From Acetatifactor sp. (lineage in GTDB: Bacteria; Bacillota; Clostridia; Lachnospirales; Lachnospiraceae), in the NCBI GenBank assembly GCA_024695935.1, contig JAILHH010000041.1, forward strand, positions 1 through 64,000: 64,000 nt of DNA, in the 5' to 3' direction. The stretch's first letter is position 1; every line of letters begins with the position of its first letter. Of the stretch, positions 8,894-17,256 are shown one piece after another. Under the pieces are notes generated by a model. The model saw only the letters and a program-made list of their open reading frames with translations, searched no databases and had not been told where the DNA came from. Position numbers and translations under genes: made by a program.

Positions 8894-9451
8894 ATGAGTA
8901 AAATGCATCTGTATCACACCGGTTTTTCCATAATTTCAGACCCGGACATTCGTCACGGCAGACAGAACGCGGATTTCGGCCAGGGATTTTATTTAAGTCC
9001 GGACCGGGATTTTGCAAAAAAATGGGCCAAGTACAGTCCGGGGATGGAAACCTATATAAATGAGTACGAACTCGATATGGAAGGCTTAAAGGTCAAAGAA
9101 TTAAATCGTGACAAAGAGTGGTTTGATTATATTTTTTCGAACAGGCGCTTTATGGATACTGCGCCGGAGTATGATGTTGTAGTGGGACCCATTGCAAACG
9201 ATACGATCTTTGACACTCTTGGGATCCTGACGGCCGGAGTTTTTGATGATGATGAAGCTTTGACTATGTACATGGCGGGCCCTGAATATTATCAGGTTGT
9301 CGTAAAGACTGACAGGGCAAGAGAAAACTTAAAGTGGCTTAACGCGACACAGCTAAGTCGTGAAGTCATGGAAGAATCCGCAAGGCAGGTTTTGGCTGAA
9401 AGGAATTTATTTATAGAAAATCTTAACAGCATCATTGAAGAAATGCAGTGA
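8894..9451 (+). CDS. DUF3990 domain protein
   Basis: 185 residues. The N-terminus LYHTGFSIISDPDI followed by ADFGQGFYLSPDRDFAKKWA is the hallmark of DUF3990, a family I recall as related in fold to ADP-ribosyltransferases; no activity is established. Start chosen at 8894 (MSKMHLYHTGF). No Shine-Dalgarno sequence is visible in the AT-rich 47 bp after carB, so translation may be weak or leaderless. A TTGACC with a distant TATTTA downstream of carB could be a promoter. No antitoxin-like neighbour is present. Confidence 0.78.
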   Translation: MSKMHLYHTGFSIISDPDIRHGRQNADFGQGFYLSPDRDFAKKWAKYSPGMETYINEYELDMEGLKVKELNRDKEWFDYIFSNRRFMDTAPEYDVVVGPIANDTIFDTLGILTAGVFDDDEALTMYMAGPEYYQVVVKTDRARENLKWLNATQLSREVMEESARQVLAERNLFIENLNSIIEEMQ

Positions 9452-9537
9452 CATGAAGATTTAAATAATTTGCATTTTATCCGCGGATTTATGGTATTAT
9501 ATAATGGTTTGACAATACTCAGTTAGGAGGTAGAATT

Positions 9538-9828
9538 ATGGCAGTTAATTCAATTGATGCGGAAGACGATCAGTTTGCGTATCGTTATGACACCCAGCTT
9601 TTGATCGACAGAAGAGACAAGGATCTGGATGAGGATGAGATAGCAGACTATATCACAGATAATTTTGAGGGAAACAGCCTTATTGCTGCAGGCGATGAGG
9701 ACCTTGTAAAGATCCATTTCCATACAAATGAGCCCTGGAAAATACTGGAATACTGTAACAGTGTCGGTGAGATCTATGATATCGTAGTGGAGGATATGAT
9801 CCGCCAGGCAGACGGCAAGCAGGGTTGA
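9538..9828 (+). CDS. Stand-alone FakA C-terminal-like domain
   Basis: 96 residues. The pattern FAYRYDTQLLID ... SLIAAGDEDLVKIHFHTN ... PWKILEYCNSVGEIYDIVVEDM matches the C-terminal domain of the fatty-acid kinase FakA/DAK-phosphatase family, without the N-terminal kinase domain. The HFHTNEPWKILEY motif is well kept. A strong AGGAGG precedes the ATG and a terminator follows, so it is an independent gene and not a fragment. FakA works with DegV-type FakB proteins to phosphorylate fatty acids. What the isolated domain does is not known to me, and no fakB is nearby. Confidence 0.72.
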   Translation: MAVNSIDAEDDQFAYRYDTQLLIDRRDKDLDEDEIADYITDNFEGNSLIAAGDEDLVKIHFHTNEPWKILEYCNSVGEIYDIVVEDMIRQADGKQG

Positions 9829-9866
9829 TAAAATCCCGATTTAAAATGCTGCTAAAAGCAAATAAT

Positions 9867-9896
9867 AAGCCCATGTGATTTTTTTCACATGGGCTT
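9867..9896. terminator. Bidirectional intrinsic terminator
   Basis: AAGCCCATGTGA and TCACATGGGCTT form a 12-bp stem flanked by T-runs on the plus side and A-rich sequence on the other. It lies between the convergent FakA-C-like and aminotransferase genes and can serve both. Confidence 0.88.
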
Positions 9897-9901
9897 TTGT
9901 T

Positions 9902-11113
9902 TTAAAGTTTTTTTACTTTTTTGTATTCAGAGATTGAATCTGTGAGGCGCTTTAAGCCGTCTTCCAAAGTGGACCTGGGACAGGCCACGTTCATTCTGAG
10001 GAACCCTTCGCCGCAGGAACCGTATTCGCTTCCGTCTGTGACATAAAGGCCACTATGTCTTCGGATAAATGCATCTATCGGGTCTGCGGGGTCACTAATC
10101 TGCGTGCAGTCGATCCAGACAAGGTATGTGGCATCACCTTTCACAGCTTTCACATCGCTGAAAGTATTATTTATTGTCTCTGTCACAATATCTCTGTTTT
10201 CGAAAAGATAACTCTTAAGCTCTTCAAGCCAGTGCTCGCCTTCCGTAAATGCTGCGACAGCGGCGCAGGTTGCAAAGGAATTGGGCTCTGCCACTTCATC
10301 GGTATTTAACCCTCTCCAAACCTTGTGATGCAAAAATTTATTTGGCACATATACCGCAGCCGACTGCATTCCGGCGATATTAAAGCACTTTGTGGGTGCG
10401 ATGCATGTGATGGAAATATCCCTGCAGGTATCGGAAACCGATGCAAAGGGTACATAATCAAATCCCGGCCTTGTGAGATCGCAGTGGATCTCATCAGATA
10501 TGACTGTGACATTATATCTGTTACATAGCTCGCCGATCTTTGCCAGTGTCTCACGGTCCCAGATCTTGCCCACCGGGTTGTGGGGATTGCAGAGGATCAT
10601 GAGGGATGTCTGAGGATCTGCAAGCTTTTCTTCCAGGTCAGCCCAGTCTATGGAATATTCTCCGTTTTCATACAAAAGAGGACTTTCCAGAACCCTTGCC
10701 CCGTTATTGATTATGCTGTTAAAAAAGATATTGTAGACGGGGGTCTGTATGAGCACATTTTCATTGGGTGTCGTAAGCTTTCTGACTATGGAAGAAATGG
10801 CGGGAACAACACCTGTGCAAAATATCAGCCTGTCCCTGTCAATGTTAAGGCCATGGCGCTTACTCCACCAGTTTTCGTAGGCGCTGTACCATTCATCAGG
10901 AATTTCCGCATAGCCAAAAACTCCGTGGGAGATCCTTTTTTCAAGGGCGTTAATGATCTCAGGTGCAGTCTTAAAATCCATGTCAGCCACCCACATGGGA
11001 AGCTCATTCTCAGCCACATTCCATTTCATGGAATCCGTGCCCCGTCTGTTTACTACCGTGTCAAAATCATATCTGTATTTGGAAGAAACGTCTTTTTTTA
11101 TTGTCTCCGGCAT
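9902..11113 (-). CDS. MalY/PatB family PLP-dependent aminotransferase / cystathionine beta-lyase
   Basis: 403 residues, fold type I PLP enzyme. WVADMDFKTAPEI near residue 43 and the LCNPHNPVGKIW, SDEIHCDL and APTKCFNIAG motifs are typical of the MalY/PatB branch; the lysine of the last motif is the Schiff-base residue. The family cleaves cystathionine and other C-S bonds to give homocysteine, ammonia and pyruvate, and some members are transaminases, so the substrate is not fixed by sequence. AAAAGGAG precedes the ATG. It is monocistronic, with a shared terminator at its 3' end. Confidence 0.88.
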   Translation of the reverse strand: MPETIKKDVSSKYRYDFDTVVNRRGTDSMKWNVAENELPMWVADMDFKTAPEIINALEKRISHGVFGYAEIPDEWYSAYENWWSKRHGLNIDRDRLIFCTGVVPAISSIVRKLTTPNENVLIQTPVYNIFFNSIINNGARVLESPLLYENGEYSIDWADLEEKLADPQTSLMILCNPHNPVGKIWDRETLAKIGELCNRYNVTVISDEIHCDLTRPGFDYVPFASVSDTCRDISITCIAPTKCFNIAGMQSAAVYVPNKFLHHKVWRGLNTDEVAEPNSFATCAAVAAFTEGEHWLEELKSYLFENRDIVTETINNTFSDVKAVKGDATYLVWIDCTQISDPADPIDAFIRRHSGLYVTDGSEYGSCGEGFLRMNVACPRSTLEDGLKRLTDSISEYKKVKKL

Positions 11114-11162
11114 AGGGTAAATACTCCTTTTTGGTCAAATTTTGTGAATAAATTTATTTCCG

Positions 11163-11214
11163 AATAAAAAAATCCAACTCCATTTATATAATAACATATT
11201 TACGAAGTTGGATT
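11163..11214 (-). terminator. Intrinsic terminator of the DUF3737 gene
   Basis: On the minus strand AATCCAACT pairs with AGTTGGATT around a 26-nt AT-rich loop, followed by a run of T residues (the A-run at 11166-11172 on the plus strand). It separates the DUF3737 gene from the aminotransferase gene. Confidence 0.65.
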
Positions 11215-11255
11215 TTAAAATATCTTTATTATGATGAGTTATTTAAATCGATAAC

Positions 11256-12131
11256 TTATTTGATCCATTCAGGTTTTTCTGAGCATTTGTCGATCTTGTC
11301 ACATTTGATAACTGTCTTTGAAGGGTCAACCTTGTCCTTCTCCACGACGAGTTCACCGATCTCGGGAGCGGAGATGGTTCCGTTCTTGGGATTGAATACG
11401 CTGTCAATCTTTGTGGTGATCTCAGCCTCAACATCGGCATACTCGAATGCGAGAGTAGTATTTATGAGCTTGCAGTTGATCATCTTGAGATTTTCCACAT
11501 AGCACATTCCCTGGAGACTTTCGATGGTGCAGTTTATAAGGGTGAGATTCTTTGAGTTCCATCCCAGGTACTCACCGCAGATATATGAGTCGTAAACTGT
11601 TACGTTGTCACAGTTCCAGAAAGCATCCTTTGTGAGAAGCTTGCAGTTTCTAAGCTCCAGGTTCTCACATCCGTCAAATGAATAGTTGCCGTCGAGTGTG
11701 AAATTTTCTGCTTTGATATTCTTGGAGTTCATGGCAAAATAGTCGCCCTTTGCAGATACATCCTTTAATGTAACGCCGTCACAGCTCCAGAGGGTCTCAA
11801 GTGCATTTGTGAAGGTTACGTTAGTGAGGGAGAGATTCTTGCAACGTCTGTAGTTCTTGGGAGCCTGCATGAGAGCGTTTTCCACTGATACGTTGTTTGA
11901 ATACCATACGCCTGCACGTGCCATGTCAAACCAGTTGGTGTCCTTTACTTTAACGTTGTTACAATACCAGAGGGGATATTTCCATTTGAAGCTGCTTCCG
12001 ATCACTTCAATGTCGGAAGACTCTTTTAAAGGTGACTCGCCGTCATCAAAGATACAGTCAACGAATTTTGAATCCTTTGCCGCATACATGGCTCTTTCAC
12101 CTGTGTAGAACTGCTGTGTATATTCTTTCAT
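11256..12131 (-). CDS. DUF3737 family right-handed beta-helix protein
   Basis: 291 residues built from ~20-residue repeats rich in N, C and W (NCDNVTVYDSYICGEYLGWN, NSKNLTLINCTIESLQG), the pattern of a parallel beta-helix. The start MKEYTQQFYTGERAMYA is characteristic of DUF3737, widespread in Firmicutes and Bacteroidetes and uncharacterised. No signal peptide, so probably cytoplasmic. GATGAGGT lies upstream of the ATG. It has its own terminator and seems monocistronic. Confidence 0.88.
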   Translation of the reverse strand: MKEYTQQFYTGERAMYAAKDSKFVDCIFDDGESPLKESSDIEVIGSSFKWKYPLWYCNNVKVKDTNWFDMARAGVWYSNNVSVENALMQAPKNYRRCKNLSLTNVTFTNALETLWSCDGVTLKDVSAKGDYFAMNSKNIKAENFTLDGNYSFDGCENLELRNCKLLTKDAFWNCDNVTVYDSYICGEYLGWNSKNLTLINCTIESLQGMCYVENLKMINCKLINTTLAFEYADVEAEITTKIDSVFNPKNGTISAPEIGELVVEKDKVDPSKTVIKCDKIDKCSEKPEWIK

Positions 12132-12471
12132 TATTCTAACCTCATCTTTCCAAAATTTAGTGTGTCAGTTGATAAAAACAAAGCCTTGATCAGTGCAATA
12201 TTTTAATAATACTGCGCCAAAACTTTTTACATTGTATCAAATTTAATTGTGATATACAAGATTAGTTTTACGAACAATTTATAAAGAAATCATAAACTTT
12301 TTTTGGCGTGTTGAACAGTACCTGAGGGGAAAAAGGATAAATTTTTTTATTTTCAAAAAAAAGAAAAAAATTCGAAAATAAAAAAGGAAATAGGAAGGGA
12401 ATGTGTAATATTACTATTCGGAGAAATTTTTTCTTGCGTCTTATTTCGCATGAAGCGGGAATGGAGTATAA
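12132..12471. other. 340-bp AT-rich divergent intergenic region
   Basis: It lies between the divergent DUF3737 and dgt genes and should hold both promoters. It is extremely AT-rich. The one clear structure is an inverted repeat, TTTTTTATTTTC (12343-12354) against GAAAATAAAAAA (12374-12385), with an A-rich loop. The GC-poor stem and dense A-tracts suggest curved promoter DNA more than a terminator. No conserved RNA or riboswitch was recognised. Confidence 0.5.
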
Positions 12472-13479
12472 ATGACAATCAGAGAAAATCTTGAGCAGTG
12501 GGAAAAGGAGTACTTGAGCCCATATGCGGTGCTTAGCATGAATTCCAAGGGACGGTTAAAGCCCGAGGAACAGTGCGACATCCGGCCTGTATTCCAAAGA
12601 GACAGAGACAGGATCATTCACTGCAAGGCATTCAGACGACTAAAGGATAAGACTCAGGTGTTTTTGTCACCCGAGGGGGACCACTACAGAACAAGACTTA
12701 CCCATACTCTGGAAGTATCCCAGACGGCAAGAACCATCGCCAAAGCGCTGAAACTTAACGAGGATCTGGTGGAGGCCATTGCTCTTGGCCACGATCTTGG
12801 TCATACGCCCTTCGGACACGCAGGGGAGAGGGCTCTTAACCGGGTTTGTCCCTACGGATTCGAACACAGTGAGCAGAGCGTCCGCACCGTGGACAGACTT
12901 GAAAAAGACGGCGCGGGATTAAATCTTACATATGAGGTGAGGGATGGTATCCTGAACCATCAGACCATCGGAAAGCCCCACACCCTTGAGGGAAAAGTGG
13001 TGCGTTTATCTGACAAGATCGCTTACATTCACCATGATATGGATGATGCGGTCAGAGCCGGTATTTTGACGGAGCTCGACGTTCCGGAGAGCATTCGTTC
13101 TGTCATAGGAACCACTCCAAGCGAGAGAATGGATTCCTTCATTCATGATATCGTGATAAACAGCATGGGACAAAATGATATCCTGCAGTCAGAGACTGTC
13201 GGAAGAGCGATGAAAGAGATCAGAGAGTTCATGTTTGCAAACGTCTATACCAATCCGGTCGCCAAGAGCGAGGAGGGAAAGGCAGAGGCTCTCGTGGAGA
13301 CTCTCTACGGTCATTTTGTGAAAAATCTGGATGAACTGCCGGGAGAATATCTGAATCTCATAGCAGAGGGAGAACCCAGAGAAAAAGTGGTATGCGACTA
13401 CCTCGGAGCCATGACGGATAGGTACGCCATGGCAAAATACGAGGAACTCTTTATACCGAAATCATGGCAGCTTTATTGA
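12472..13479 (+). CDS. dgt: dGTP triphosphohydrolase-like HD protein
   Basis: 335 residues, deoxyguanosinetriphosphate triphosphohydrolase-like. HD-superfamily metal ligands are in RLTHTLEVSQTARTIA and ALGHDLGHTPFGHAGE (residues ~74-120), with further conserved motifs RAFRRLKDKTQVF-like and HHDMDDAVRAG. Hydrolyses dNTPs to nucleoside and triphosphate. It is first of dgt-dnaG-rpoD, the Lachnospiraceae version of the macromolecular synthesis operon in which dgt takes the place of rpsU. dnaG starts 15 bp downstream. Confidence 0.93.
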   Translation: MTIRENLEQWEKEYLSPYAVLSMNSKGRLKPEEQCDIRPVFQRDRDRIIHCKAFRRLKDKTQVFLSPEGDHYRTRLTHTLEVSQTARTIAKALKLNEDLVEAIALGHDLGHTPFGHAGERALNRVCPYGFEHSEQSVRTVDRLEKDGAGLNLTYEVRDGILNHQTIGKPHTLEGKVVRLSDKIAYIHHDMDDAVRAGILTELDVPESIRSVIGTTPSERMDSFIHDIVINSMGQNDILQSETVGRAMKEIREFMFANVYTNPVAKSEEGKAEALVETLYGHFVKNLDELPGEYLNLIAEGEPREKVVCDYLGAMTDRYAMAKYEELFIPKSWQLY

Positions 13480-13494
13480 TAATTAGGGGAAGAA

Positions 13495-15270
13495 ATGTAT
13501 TATTCTGACGAATTGATAGAGGAAGTCCGCAGCCGCAACAACATCGAGGATGTTATCGGCAGCTACGTGCATTTACAAAAAAAGGGCGCAAACTATTGGG
13601 GTTTATGTCCCTTTCACAGTGAAAAAACCGGTTCTTTTTCGGTAAACGCTCCAAAGCAGATGTATCATTGCTTTGGCTGCAACGAGAGCGGAAATGTGTT
13701 TACCTTTTTGATGAAATATGAAAATATGACTTTCCAGGAGGCGGTACAGACCCTGGCGGAAAGAGCGGGCATTACCCTTCCAAAGGCAGAGATGAGTCCT
13801 GAGAGCAAGAAAAAAGCCGACAGACGTGAAAAGATCATGGACTGTAATAAGGAAGCGGCTATCTATTTTTATAAAATGTTAAAGACTCCTCACGGTGAAG
13901 TGGGGCTAAAATATTTATCCGAAAAAAGACGGCTTTCCGATGAGACTATTCACAAATTCGGTCTTGGTTACGCTCCCAAGGACAGCACTCAGATAGTGGA
14001 GTACTTAAGGAGTAAAGGCTTTGATGATGACATAATCATGGCTACCGGCCTTGCAACTTACAATGAGAAATACGGTTTGAGAAGCCTGTTCTGGAACAGA
14101 GTAATGTTTCCCATTTTCAGTGCAAACGGCAAAGTCATAGGCTTTGGCGGACGAGTTATGGGGGACGGAGAACCTAAATATTTGAATTCACCTGAGACGG
14201 AGGTTTTCAATAAGAGAAGGAATCTTTTCGGGCTTTCTTTTGCCAGAAAAAGCAGAGCCGACAATGTTATAATCTGCGAGGGATATATGGACGTTATCGC
14301 TATGCACCAGGCGGGATTTGACCAGGCTGTGGCATCCCTTGGAACGGCATTTACATCTGAGCAGGCCAATATTTTAAGGCGTTTCTCGAAATCTGTATTG
14401 CTTGCATATGACAGTGACGGAGCGGGAACAAAGGCGGCCCTCAGAAACATAGGAATTTTGAGGGAAGTGGGCTTAAGCGGCAAGATCATCAACATGAAGC
14501 CCTACAAGGACCCGGATGAATTCATCAAAAATCTCGGGGCAGATGCTTTTAAAGAGAGGATCGCAAATGCCGAAAACAGCTTTTATTTTGAGATAAGGCA
14601 GCTCGAGAGTGACTTTAACCTCTCAGACCCTGAGGAAAAAACAGCTTTTCACAGGGAGATTGCAAAGAAACTCTGCAGGTTTGAAGAGGAAGTGGAGAGG
14701 GATAATTACACTCAGGCGATCTGCGCGAAATACAATATCACTCTTGAGAGCATGCGAAAACTGGTCCTAAGCGAGGCGGGAAAGGGTATAGAAGCCAAGC
14801 CTATAGAGAGACCAAAGAGCGGCATAAACAAAAAGACAGACAAAGAAGACAATCTAAAGAAAGCACAGCGTGTGCTCCTTACATGGATAACCGATGACGT
14901 AACCTTGTATGGCAAGGTTAAATCATATATTTCCCCGGAGGATTTTACCGAAGGTATATATCGGAAAGTGGCTGAGAGGCTGTTTGCCGATATAGAAGAG
15001 GGTAAATACAATCCTGCAGGGATCATCAATATGTTTCAGGATGAGGAGGAACAGAGAGCGGCCGCAAGTCTTTTTAATACAAATCTCCCGAAACTTGATA
15101 CCCCGGCTGAAAGGTCGAAAGCTTTTCACGATGTGGTCCTGGCGGTGAAAAAGACCGCATATGAATATTACACATCAAAGCTTGGAAGCGATGTGACCGC
15201 ATTAAGCAAGGTGGTAGAAGGAAAGAAAGCCCTTGAGGCTTTGGAAAAAACAAGTTTTAATCTGGAATGA
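13495..15270 (+). CDS. dnaG: DNA primase
   Basis: 591 residues. The CHC2 zinc finger is C38-x2-H41-x17-C59-x2-C62. The TOPRIM domain follows (NVIICEGYMDVIAMHQAG with the catalytic glutamate near residue 262, LAYDSDGAGTKA near 302). A C-terminal helicase-interacting region completes it. Synthesises RNA primers for replication with DnaB. GGGGAAG precedes the ATG. In operon with dgt and rpoD. Confidence 0.97.
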   Translation: MYYSDELIEEVRSRNNIEDVIGSYVHLQKKGANYWGLCPFHSEKTGSFSVNAPKQMYHCFGCNESGNVFTFLMKYENMTFQEAVQTLAERAGITLPKAEMSPESKKKADRREKIMDCNKEAAIYFYKMLKTPHGEVGLKYLSEKRRLSDETIHKFGLGYAPKDSTQIVEYLRSKGFDDDIIMATGLATYNEKYGLRSLFWNRVMFPIFSANGKVIGFGGRVMGDGEPKYLNSPETEVFNKRRNLFGLSFARKSRADNVIICEGYMDVIAMHQAGFDQAVASLGTAFTSEQANILRRFSKSVLLAYDSDGAGTKAALRNIGILREVGLSGKIINMKPYKDPDEFIKNLGADAFKERIANAENSFYFEIRQLESDFNLSDPEEKTAFHREIAKKLCRFEEEVERDNYTQAICAKYNITLESMRKLVLSEAGKGIEAKPIERPKSGINKKTDKEDNLKKAQRVLLTWITDDVTLYGKVKSYISPEDFTEGIYRKVAERLFADIEEGKYNPAGIINMFQDEEEQRAAASLFNTNLPKLDTPAERSKAFHDVVLAVKKTAYEYYTSKLGSDVTALSKVVEGKKALEALEKTSFNLE

Positions 15271-15300
15271 TAATACTTATGAAAAGAGGAAAATTGAACA

Positions 15301-16422
15301 ATGGATGAAGCAATGCAGGCTAAATTTGATGAGAAGGTAAAGGATCTTCTCGCACTTGCAAAAAAGAAGAAAAATGTGCTTGAGTATCAGGAGATCAGCG
15401 ATTTTTTTGCTGAGTTTCAGCTGGAGGAAGATCAGTTTGATAAAATTCTCGAGATGCTTGAGCAGAGCAATGTGGACGTCCTGAGGATCACAGAGGATGA
15501 AGATATTGATGTGGTTGACGATGAGGACATTATGGCAGCCGAGGAGGAAGAGATCGATGTGGAGAATATCGATCTGTCGGTTCCCGACGGTGTCAGCATT
15601 GAGGATCCGGTCAGAATGTACTTAAAGGAGATCGGTAAAGTACCCCTTTTGTCAGCTGACGAAGAAATCGAGCTCGCAAAGAGAATGGAGGAGGGCGACG
15701 AGGATGCAAAGAAACGTCTTGCGGAAGCAAACCTCAGACTCGTTGTAAGTATTGCGAAGAGATATGTGGGCAGAGGAATGCTTTTCCTTGACCTTATTCA
15801 GGAAGGCAACCTCGGTCTTATTAAAGCGGTGGAAAAATTCGATTACCGCAAGGGTTATAAGTTTTCAACATATGCCACATGGTGGATCCGTCAGGCTATC
15901 ACAAGAGCCATCGCAGACCAGGCCAGAACCATCCGTATCCCTGTACATATGGTTGAAACCATCAATAAACTTATCCGTGTAAGCCGCCAGCTCCTTCAGG
16001 AACTCGGACGTGAGCCTTCCCCCGAGGAGATCGGTGCGGAGATGAACATGCCTGTTGAGAGAGTGAGAGAGATCTTAAAGATCTCCCAGGAGCCCGTCTC
16101 CCTTGAGACACCTATCGGAGAGGAGGAAGATTCACATCTTGGTGATTTCCTTCCCGATGACAACGTGCCCGTACCTGCTGATGCGGCTGCATTTACACTT
16201 TTAAAGGAACAGCTTGTGGAGGTACTGGGAACCCTTACAGAGAGAGAGCAAAAGGTGCTTCGCTTAAGATTCGGTCTTGACGACGGCAGAGCCCGCACCC
16301 TGGAAGAGGTTGGTAAGGAGTTTAATGTAACAAGAGAGCGTATCCGTCAGATCGAGGCAAAGGCTCTCAGAAAACTCCGTCATCCTTCAAGAAGCAGAAA
16401 ACTGAAGGATTATCTTGATTGA
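15301..16422 (+). CDS. rpoD: RNA polymerase primary sigma factor (sigma A)
   Basis: 373 residues. A short acidic N-terminal region ([20 protein letters not shown]) is followed by region 1.2 ([14 protein letters not shown]), region 2 with [20 protein letters not shown] for -10 recognition, region 3, and region 4.2 with the helix-turn-helix [20 protein letters not shown]. This sigma explains the TTGACA/TATAAT promoters proposed elsewhere in the window. The gene ends the operon, with a strong terminator 14 bp later. Confidence 0.98.
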   Translation: MDEAMQAKFDEKVKDLLALAKKKKNVLEYQEISDFFAEFQLEEDQFDKILEMLEQSNVDVLRITEDEDIDVVDDEDIMAAEEEEIDVENIDLSVPDGVSIEDPVRMYLKEIGKVPLLSADEEIELAKRMEEGDEDAKKRLAEANLRLVVSIAKRYVGRGMLFLDLIQEGNLGLIKAVEKFDYRKGYKFSTYATWWIRQAITRAIADQARTIRIPVHMVETINKLIRVSRQLLQELGREPSPEEIGAEMNMPVERVREILKISQEPVSLETPIGEEEDSHLGDFLPDDNVPVPADAAAFTLLKEQLVEVLGTLTEREQKVLRLRFGLDDGRARTLEEVGKEFNVTRERIRQIEAKALRKLRHPSRSRKLKDYLD

Positions 16423-16436
16423 TCAATATTTTACGT

Positions 16437-16466
16437 AAAAAGGAACAGCTTTGGCTGTTCCTTTTT
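16437..16466. terminator. Intrinsic terminator after rpoD
   Basis: AAAAAGGAACAGC, loop TTTG, GCTGTTCCTTTTT: a near-perfect symmetrical hairpin with flanking A and T runs. Its T-run overlaps the -35 element of the next promoter. Confidence 0.92.
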
Positions 16467-16493
16467 GACTAAACCGACAATTTCTGATACAAT
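16465..16493 (+). promoter_or_regulatory. Sigma-A promoter of trmK
   Basis: TTGACT (16465-16470), a 17-bp spacer, then TACAAT (16488-16493) preceded by TGA, giving an extended -10. It lies 36 bp ahead of the trmK ATG and directly after the rpoD terminator. Confidence 0.8.
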
Positions 16494-16528
16494 AATTTTC
16501 AGAATATTTAAGAACGGAAAATAAAATT

Positions 16529-17242
16529 ATGAGTGAAAAGCTGATACTTTCACATAGATTGGAAAGTATTGCCAAAATGGTGACTCCCGGTGGGAGGATC
16601 GTGGACGTGGGATGCGATCATGGTTTTTTGGCAATATATATGGTGGAGCAAAAAATAGCCGATTGGTGTCTGGCAATGGATCTGAGACGCGGCCCCTTAA
16701 GTAATGCGCAAAAGCATGTGGAGGAAGCCGGACTTGAAGGCAGGATTGTCTGCAGACTTTCTGACGGATTAAAGTGCATGGAAGCAGGGGAAGCGGACAA
16801 AATGGTCTGCGCCGGTATGGGTGGTCCTCTTATCATAAAGATCCTGGAAGACAGCTTTGAAAAGATAAAAGGCATGCAGGAACTGGTGCTGTCACCACAA
16901 TCTGAGATCCCGGAGTTCAGGATATATTTAAGAGAGCGTGGATTAAAGATTTTCGACGAAAACATGGTAAAGGATGAAGGTAAATTCTATTTTATCTTCA
17001 AGGTGAGATTTACCGGGGACATAAATAATGAAGCGGACAGAGTCGGTGACAATTTCGGTAAAATACTTCCGGACATGAAAAATCCCGTATTAAAAGAGTA
17101 CCTGGACAAAAGAAAAGAAAGCCTGGAGGAGATCCTGTTAAAACTAAAGGAAGAAGGCAGGGGCGAAAAAGCGGCCGCAAGGGTTTCTGAAATTAACGAT
17201 GAACTTGATGTAGTGAATGAAACTTTAAAATATTATGCATGA
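16529..17242 (+). CDS. trmK: tRNA (adenine22-N1)-methyltransferase
   Basis: 237 residues, SAM-dependent Rossmann-fold methyltransferase that makes m1A22 in bacterial tRNAs. The N-terminus LSHRLESIAKMVTPGGRIVDVGCDHG-type motif I (VDVGCDHGFLAIYM) and AGMGGPLIIKIL (motif IV region) are diagnostic of TrmK. A coiled C-terminal tail (KRKESLEEILLKLKEEGR) is normal for the family. It overlaps the next reading frame by ATGA. Confidence 0.93.
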   Translation: MSEKLILSHRLESIAKMVTPGGRIVDVGCDHGFLAIYMVEQKIADWCLAMDLRRGPLSNAQKHVEEAGLEGRIVCRLSDGLKCMEAGEADKMVCAGMGGPLIIKILEDSFEKIKGMQELVLSPQSEIPEFRIYLRERGLKIFDENMVKDEGKFYFIFKVRFTGDINNEADRVGDNFGKILPDMKNPVLKEYLDKRKESLEEILLKLKEEGRGEKAAARVSEINDELDVVNETLKYYA

Positions 17243-17256
17243 AGGAGCAAAAAACT

